DNA of 64,000 bases. Source: Melampsora larici-populina 98AG31 (lineage: Eukaryota; Basidiomycota; Pucciniomycetes; Pucciniales; Melampsoraceae). The notes under the pieces were generated by a model that worked only from the letters and a program-made list of their open reading frames with translations, was not told the DNA's origin and ran no database searches. The stretch spans positions 364,309-428,308 of the forward strand of contig NW_006768787.1 of assembly GCF_000204055.1 (NCBI RefSeq). Reading direction: 5' to 3'. This document shows positions 58,047 through 64,000 of the stretch, piece by piece; position 1 is the first letter of the stretch, and the number at the start of each line of letters is the position of its first letter. The translations under genes were made by a program, and so were the position numbers.

Positions 58047-59798
58047 ATGAAACTAAGCATACAACACGTACCAGGAAACGCAAAGACACTGAAACCAAAT
58101 AAAGAGTGGCCAACATCCGTAGAATGCGAGATGAACCTCGGAAAATGGGAGGAGATCTTGAGGCAACTTGACCTACTAGAGAAACATAGAGCGATCATAG
58201 AGAGCTTCAAGACAGGATTTGACCAGGGAATCCCTGAGCACGTACTGGAGGGAATGCGTTTCTACTCACCCGCAAACCACGATCAGTCGAATGAGTCAAA
58301 TACAATAATGATAGAAAAGATACAAAAAGAACTGACCGCAGGGAGGATGCGGGGACCCTTCACCGAAGAAGAAGTGCTAGGCAGACTAGGCTTCTTTCGA
58401 TCCAGCCCGATGGGGGTAGTGACAAACGGAGATGGTACAAAGAGAATCATAAACGACCTGTCCTTTCCGAAATACAAAGAAGATCTACCGTCAGTTAACT
58501 CTTTCGTGGATAAGAACAAATTCAAGACTACCTGGGATGACTTTGCAAAAGTAGCGTTCTTCTTTGCAAACACAGAGGGAGAATTCCTCCTAGGCATCTT
58601 TGACTGGGAAAAGGCATATCGCCAGATCCCAACTCACCCGAGCCAATGGCGATACCTGATGCTGAGAACAAACGACAACCTGCTGATCCTAGACACGCGA
58701 GTATCCTTCGGGGGAGTAGCGGGATGCAGTAGTTTCGGCGGACCAGCGGACACATGGAAAGATATCATGAAAGCCCATTTCGGTTTCGACAAAGTCTTCC
58801 GGTGGGTGGACGATAACCTCTTCATTAAGGTAGTCAACAACAATAACAAAACAACGATGAAAGACGTGGTAGCCCAAAGTGCAATCCTAGGGGTGAAAAC
58901 AAACGAAGGAAAATATGCAGAATTTGCCACCGAACAGAAATACATCGGGTTCATCTGGAACGGTAGGGAAAAATCAGTCAGACTACCCGAAGAGAAACTC
59001 AAGGAACAGAGAGAGCAAGTAGACGAAGCTTTAAACAGAGCAGAACCCCACACGTTTAAACAGATAGAAAAGTTAAGGGGAAGGTTATCTCACGTGACTC
59101 ACATGCTACCCCAGATGCGGTGCTTCAACACTAGCCTAGACCACTGGATGGCCTCCTGGAAAGAAAAGCGAGCTCCGAGACTCATGCCAAAGAACGTACA
59201 CGACGACCTATGGGAATGGAAGAGAGTCCTAAAGGATTTCAAAAACCATAAATTAATCCCAAAGAAAGAGTCAATAGACGTCGGCTGGGTAGGAGACACA
59301 GCTACCAACCACGGCATAGGAGTAATAATAGGAAACAGATGGGCTCAGTGGAAGCTAAAAGAAGGTTGGAACGAAGTAGATCAGCTAGGCGTAAAAAGAG
59401 ATATAGCCTGGGCCGAGACTATAGCAGTCAGACTCGGCCTCGAAATGCTAGCGGAGAAAGAGGACGTCAGAGGTAAGAGGTACCTGTTCCTGACGGACAA
59501 TACCACGACGGAAGGAGTGGTCCGTAATCTGAAGTCAAAGCACATCGCAGTTAACAATGAATGGAGAAGGATACAAAGGAGGCTAGTCAAATTGGATTGC
59601 GACCTGGAGGAGAAACGTGTTACATCCTTAAAGAATGACGCGGACGATCTATCCAGAGGGATACGAATAAGTAAATACGATTCGGACAGACTACAAGTCG
59701 AGATACCTGAAGACCTAAAGGAATTTATCAAGGAGTCAACTGTACCTCTCTCAACCACGGAGGAAGACATAATACCTCAAGTCTCCCAACGACCTTAG
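58047..59798 (+). CDS. Reverse transcriptase-RNase H of the YR retrotransposon
   Basis: 583 aa from the first ATG; the frame is open from 58017. RT motifs: RIINDLSFPKY, IFDWEKAYRQIPTHPSQW (catalytic Asp), SFGGVAGCSSFGGPAD, FRWVDDNLFIK (the DD pair; F/W-V-DD replaces the common Y-x-DD), then KYIGFIWN. RNase H follows: DVGWVGDTATNHGIGVII, AETIAVRLGLEML, LFLTDNTTTEGVV and NDADDLSRG supply the acidic residues. No stops, so the domain may be functional. The recombinase ORF begins 91 bp downstream. Confidence 0.9.
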   Translation: MKLSIQHVPGNAKTLKPNKEWPTSVECEMNLGKWEEILRQLDLLEKHRAIIESFKTGFDQGIPEHVLEGMRFYSPANHDQSNESNTIMIEKIQKELTAGRMRGPFTEEEVLGRLGFFRSSPMGVVTNGDGTKRIINDLSFPKYKEDLPSVNSFVDKNKFKTTWDDFAKVAFFFANTEGEFLLGIFDWEKAYRQIPTHPSQWRYLMLRTNDNLLILDTRVSFGGVAGCSSFGGPADTWKDIMKAHFGFDKVFRWVDDNLFIKVVNNNNKTTMKDVVAQSAILGVKTNEGKYAEFATEQKYIGFIWNGREKSVRLPEEKLKEQREQVDEALNRAEPHTFKQIEKLRGRLSHVTHMLPQMRCFNTSLDHWMASWKEKRAPRLMPKNVHDDLWEWKRVLKDFKNHKLIPKKESIDVGWVGDTATNHGIGVIIGNRWAQWKLKEGWNEVDQLGVKRDIAWAETIAVRLGLEMLAEKEDVRGKRYLFLTDNTTTEGVVRNLKSKHIAVNNEWRRIQRRLVKLDCDLEEKRVTSLKNDADDLSRGIRISKYDSDRLQVEIPEDLKEFIKESTVPLSTTEEDIIPQVSQRP

Positions 59799-59889
59799 AA
59801 CCCAGTTAGAGAATACAGACCGAGCTCAGTGCTACACTCCTACCTCGACACACCACCCTCCATCGCACCACATCCCCTTTAAAACGGCC

Positions 59890-60987
59890 ATGAAAAACAA
59901 ACGGCCCAGCTTTGCGAGAATCGAAGACGAGATTGCCGATGTGAAAACCCTCCAGATCGCGAGACATATGGTCAGCGGCGCTTGGGCGGATTCGACAAAG
60001 CAGGGATACTCGAGTGCAGTGGCAAAATTTAAAGAGTACATTGAGAGCGAGGGAAAGGATTGGGACTCCGCGCTACCAGTTCAGGCGAACGATATATATG
60101 GTTTCATAGTCTGGGCAGGTGAATCTAAGGCAGCCAAGGACTCGTCAGCTAGGAGAACGGTCAAAGCTAAAACGATAGAGAAATACCTGAACGGACTTAC
60201 AGCGTGGCAGATGGCAACCAAACTCACACCACCAGATCTCAATCAAAAGATGATCAAGGCGCTGATAAAGGCATGCGAGCGAGCCGAAGAGCAAGAGAAC
60301 CTAACTCCGACGGCAAAGCAGAAGGGTGAGAAGAACCCCATCCAGGTAGCAGAACTAATAGGACTCGTATGCGATCTAGCGGGGAAGTCAGACATAGACG
60401 AAGCCGTAGCGACAGCCGCCATCGTAGCGTTCTGGGGGATGATGAGAATTGGCGAACTAACTAGAGAAACAAGAACAGAAGGAATGTTAACAATCACGGA
60501 TATAGATTTTGAAGGAGGAGACGAAAGTAGAGTGGCGGTACTTACGTTGTGGAAGGCAAAAACTGCCAAGCCCGGAGAACCACAAACCGTCAGGATATCC
60601 TCGCAACCATCTATACTAGACCCAGTAGCTGCCCTGGAACGCATGATCAAACGGAACCACCGGTGGAGTAAAGATGACGCACTATTTGGGTACGGTTCAG
60701 GAGATGGGAGGAAACCTCTATCAAAGAAAGTGTTCATTGATCGCCTAGAATCCCTCTGGGGAAAGAGCGGCGTGAAGTCGGGTGATTGGTCAGGACACTC
60801 TTTTCGAGTGGGAGGTGCCTCGTTAAGATGGAACCTCGGTTGGGAGAGAGAACGGATAATGAAGCAAGGCCGCTGGAAATCCTCAGCAGTCGACGTCTAC
60901 CTGAAAGAGTACCAAGTGGAGGAGCTGGAAACGGCGAAAAGTCTCCTTTGGGCGATAGATCGGAGGAATAAGCAAGCCACCCGTTGA
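59890..60987 (+). CDS. Tyrosine recombinase of the YR retrotransposon
   Basis: 365 aa. The N-terminal SAM-like part starts near ARHMVSGAWADSTKQGYSSA. Catalytic features: Arg in FWGMMRIGELTRETR, a lysine strand around VLTLWKAKTAKPG, HSFRVGGASLRW (HxxR), GRWKSSAVDVYLKEY (Trp in the second His position and the nucleophilic Tyr). All are present, so it could be active. It would integrate the circular cDNA without a DDE integrase. Confidence 0.9.
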   Translation: MKNKRPSFARIEDEIADVKTLQIARHMVSGAWADSTKQGYSSAVAKFKEYIESEGKDWDSALPVQANDIYGFIVWAGESKAAKDSSARRTVKAKTIEKYLNGLTAWQMATKLTPPDLNQKMIKALIKACERAEEQENLTPTAKQKGEKNPIQVAELIGLVCDLAGKSDIDEAVATAAIVAFWGMMRIGELTRETRTEGMLTITDIDFEGGDESRVAVLTLWKAKTAKPGEPQTVRISSQPSILDPVAALERMIKRNHRWSKDDALFGYGSGDGRKPLSKKVFIDRLESLWGKSGVKSGDWSGHSFRVGGASLRWNLGWERERIMKQGRWKSSAVDVYLKEYQVEELETAKSLLWAIDRRNKQATR

Positions 60988-61820
60988 TTGGTGAGTACGG
61001 CCTCAGGCAATTGAGTCAGACAGAATCTACTGAGTATAGGCTGATTATACTTTGACCAAAAGAAAGAAGACACTAGAACCTACGCTGTACGATATAAACA
61101 GAAGCGTACAGGGCAAACCTTATGATCAGCAGACGCACCACATCAACCACTCAACCAGGAAAGAACTAGAACTTGTAACATGACTTTAGAACTCTTAAAA
61201 CGATCTGAAAACTCGCCCCCATTCCAACAGCCTTCAAGAGTGTATCGGTACCAGATGTCCCGCGACGGACAATCCCGCCAGTCATGAGTACCTAGATAGC
61301 CCGGGGAATCAAGATTACTCAATTGTTATAGAGCAATAAGAACACGTTATGCAGATTGTAAGCCTGGTCCCACGCGGGTATGGGGAGATCCTCGCCTTGC
61401 CGAGCCCCACGCGAGACCCGGCAGGACGGGAAGTAGACGAAGAGATCCCCCATAACCTTGAGAACCATACTAACAACCAGCTTGGTTTGTGCGAGAAAGA
61501 AAACTTTCCAGATCACGCAAACCAGGCCGGACGGCGGGCGCCATCCCGAACATGCTCAGCTGACACGTGAACGTGAGAGATGAGCATGGGTGGTAAGTGT
61601 TGAGATTACATAGATTGTGATCCATGAAATCCACAAGTCCATAAAACTTGGCACGCACCAAATGGATCAAGGAAAAAAAGTGCGATTGCTGCAAGCACTC
61701 AAACACAGGATAAAGCAGCCATCTGAGACTGTACCCCTTCTTGTGAGGTGTAGCTAAAAATTGAGCAAGATTACACATTTTATCATATTTGAACAAAACA
61801 GATTGGACTGGTGTAAAATC
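60988..61820. other. 3' flank of the YR retrotransposon
   Basis: Non-coding. A GC-rich stretch at 61360-61460 and 61520-61560 may belong to the element's 3' terminal structure. I found no repeat of the 5' flank here. Confidence 0.35.
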
Positions 61821-61825
61821 CAGCT

Positions 61826-63325
61826 CTACAATAATCCTTGTGTATATTTTTCAAAAGTCGTCGTGTGTGCACGATGACATGCAACACAAAAACTTACTCG
61901 GTGAATATCTCTTTCAGTAAATTGATGAGTTTCGATCTTGAAAGAATTCAAGAACTGTGGTGATGGAGCATTTTTCGCATTTTCATTTGATTTACCCACA
62001 AAGCTAGAGACTTTATATTTCAAAGAGACTTGTTTTTAGCTTTTCGTATGATGAATGAACTTTGAATTGTTGAGATATATCAAGGACTCACAGAATGAAA
62101 GAATATAAACTCGACTTAAAAGACTGGTGAAAGACATCCACATTATGGGGATTCCTTTTGCTAATTGTGGATTAGGATTCCGAGGAAGTGTTGCAGCTTT
62201 TTTCGCCCCGGAGGTGAAAAATTCACATAGATCATTATCAGTAAGTTTCTCCAATATGATCATATGAACCACATGAGTGCAGACTCACATAGGGTCATCA
62301 CTGCCAAGCCAGCCATCAGTACGGTAGTAAGCAAGAAAGTCCTGACCAAAAATTGATAAGAGAGTAAATCCTCACTTTCGCAGAACAATAGATTGAATGA
62401 TTGTACCTTAAAGTAAGAAGAAGTAAGTTCCGTACCACAGTTCTCATCCTCGTACCCAAATTGAGACATCCAGATCGAATTAAATTGAAAGAAATCATAA
62501 AACAAATAATCCCATCAAAGACTACGTTCCCACCGAGATAAGAAAGCATAGACATGAGAGAAAAGATTCGAATTGTTGCAGTTTTAGATTTGATTGCATT
62601 TGCTGGATTGAAGCCGGATTTAGCGATGCTCAGAAGGATGATTGTGCCGATTGAGATAAGTAGCATCAACATCGTAAGAATTGTAGCTACTACAAGCCAA
62701 CATGCGCGTCTTTTGATCATGAAATAGATCAGGCTACAATAATGAATCCTGTTTCGACAAAGAAAGAGTGGCAAAGGAGATATTAAGTTCGAGATTCATA
62801 CCGCATCAGAAGTACTTACGAGCTGCCTTACTTACTGGACTATAGTTACGCTGAAGATCGCACAAGAAGTTTGTGCAAGATCAAAACTCAAATTTGTCCG
62901 ACTTTGTATTAGACCGGTCGTAGCGCACCAAGCTGCCTAGAGTCATTAGATATTAGTCTTCGTGTTTAAATCAAAGAAACATAATATATCTCTATCAGGA
63001 ATTATTCACCCCAACTTCGGCTGAAGCTTGAGTAGCGTGCAATATGACCAAGAGACAAGCAAAGACAGAAGATGATCTTTTGTTTGGTACTTCATGGAAA
63101 AAATGTGAAAACTTTGCAAAAATGTATCCACTGATCAAGAGAAAAACGGGCTAGAGTAATGTTCATGTTCCATGGTCAGAAAAAAAGGTTCGGGAGACAC
63201 GTTAGTTGTCCGAAAGACTTGATCTTCATTCAAAACTTGAAGAAACTGAAACTGAATATAATTCAAAGAGTTGAAATATATCTTACTGCTGTGACGGTGA
63301 GTGTAAGGATGATCGAGGATGACAT
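61826..63325 (-). CDS. Multi-pass membrane protein (DUF6534-like), right paralogue
   Basis: The minus-strand gene starts at 63325 with a leader MSSSIILTLTVTA (exon 63325-63287). Further exons encode VLNEDQVFRTTNVSPEPF, AWCATTGLIQSRTNLSFDLA, VVATILTMLMLLISIGTIIL, GGNVVFDGIICFMISFNLIR, TFLLTTVLMAGLAVMTL, ATLPRNPNPQLAKGIPIMWM, LLSRVYILSFCESLIYL and the tail FVGKSNENAKNAPSPQFLNS. I see about six hydrophobic helices, a seventh being likely. The family guess is DUF6534 (basidiomycete seven-helix proteins of unknown function). Exons seen appear intact, unlike the left copy. The last exon is uncertain: a GT donor follows FTERDIHR near 61897, so the true end may lie further on. Confidence 0.6.
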
Positions 63326-64000
63326 ATAGGTTTGAAAAAGATGCGCAGGTCAAACACTTGTGAATGATATCTTTATAATGTCAATAATCAAAAGAAACTA
63401 TATGAGTGCAGGAAATTCCATGTCTTTAGATGAGGAATCCGAATGACAATGAAAAAGTTTGAAGAATTCGATGATCATTTTATTCCGAGCAATTGCGACT
63501 CCTAAGACGATGTTGGAAGACTTTTGCCACATAACATAGTATATTAAGGTTGGTACTTTTGGAACTGTGCGAGTCTTAGGAAATTGACGAAATCAAGTCC
63601 GTAAACCAGCTAGTCTTGATTCATGTTATCATTCCGGCGGAAGACCATTAATTGAAGTCACTTCGGGATCATATCTGATTCACTGAGAACCCCCCGAACG
63701 ATGACATTCCAAGCGAAACCTCGTATAGTCGCCGCCATCAAGCCTCTTTTGATTTCAGAAGGGGGCCGTACTCGATAATTAAAAATTAAAAATTCTCAAA
63801 TTGGAGAAAACAATCGTCCGACGTTTCGCAAAAGCTACTTTGAGGATGCTGTCGATGCGAGGGTCCCAAATATACCCTCGGCTCCTCAAAAACTTGAGAT
63901 CTGACTCGGCAGCGATTGGAGCTCTCCGATTGAATGTCTGGGGAGAAACATAATAAACCGCATTGAAACTCAGTCATGCCGTGAAACTTCTGCGTAATAA
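61911..64000. repeat. Segmental duplication, right copy
   Basis: Direct copy of 46912-51262 without the TIR element, the Tc1-like element or the nested MITE. It runs to the window edge at the same phrase (CATGCCGTGAAACTTCTGCG) and may continue beyond. Confidence 0.85.

Larger units (their letters stand above)
54850..60987 (+). mobile_element. YR retrotransposon (DIRS/Ngaro-like), coding region
   Basis: Ordered modules: acidic ORF, Gag-like ORF, short overlapping ORFs, RT-RNase H, tyrosine recombinase. The combination of RT-RH with a tyrosine recombinase defines the DIRS superfamily. I see no methyltransferase, which favours a Ngaro-like type. GC content and codon use differ from the AT-rich neighbours. 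I could not identify the split direct or inverted terminal repeats; the outer limits probably lie within 54550-54850 and 61000-61560. Confidence 0.85.

Overview
The window is nuclear DNA of a rust-type basidiomycete (Pucciniales; a Melampsora/Puccinia-like genome is my inference). The evidence is AT-rich DNA, genes broken by many short GT..AG introns, fungal housekeeping orthologues, and a heavy load of class I and II transposons. One 100-base run of N (44697-44796) marks a scaffold gap. I recognised no rRNA, tRNA or CRISPR array.

Layout. (1) 1.3-6.0 kb, + strand: a 21-exon Rdh54/Rad54B-type Swi2/Snf2 recombination translocase. (2) 7.1-10.1 kb, - strand: a 7-exon HypX/HoxX-like two-domain protein (formyltransferase plus enoyl-CoA hydratase fold), unexpected in a fungus. 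(3) 10.6-16 kb: repeat-rich DNA without a convincing gene. (4) 16.2-18.0 kb, - strand: a two-exon gene joining a Copia-Gag-like domain to an F-box/LRR-like protein. (5) 19.9-23.4 kb: relic of a tyrosine-recombinase (YR) retroelement and smaller repeats. (6) 24.6-29.9 kb: a complete Mutator-like (MULE) transposon with matching termini and an 8-bp target duplication; its protein combines FAR1-like, MULE transposase, SWIM, zinc-knuckle, RTC4-like and OTU-protease-like parts. (7) 30-33 kb: small elements including a precise hAT-type MITE. (8) 34.0-40.0 kb: a divergent pair, an FG nucleoporin (Nup54/Nup57 family) and the HOPS/CORVET subunit VPS11, 162 bp between start codons. (9) 40.8-46.4 kb: MITEs, a long-inverted-repeat element, LTR-like segments and the gap. 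(10) 46.9-51.3 kb and 61.9-64.0 kb: direct copies of one segment carrying a multi-pass membrane protein gene (DUF6534-like). The left copy is broken by a small TIR element and by a Tc1/mariner-like element, itself invaded by a MITE; the right copy preserves the empty sites. (11) 54.8-61.0 kb: a YR retrotransposon with Gag-like ORF, RT-RNase H and tyrosine recombinase.

Exon joins for RDH54 (1,049 aa), HypX-like (812 aa), F-box fusion (548 aa), NUP (507 aa) and VPS11 (1,018 aa) were made by hand. Each gives an open frame with GT..AG introns. Family assignments rest on motifs recognised by eye; no database search was run.
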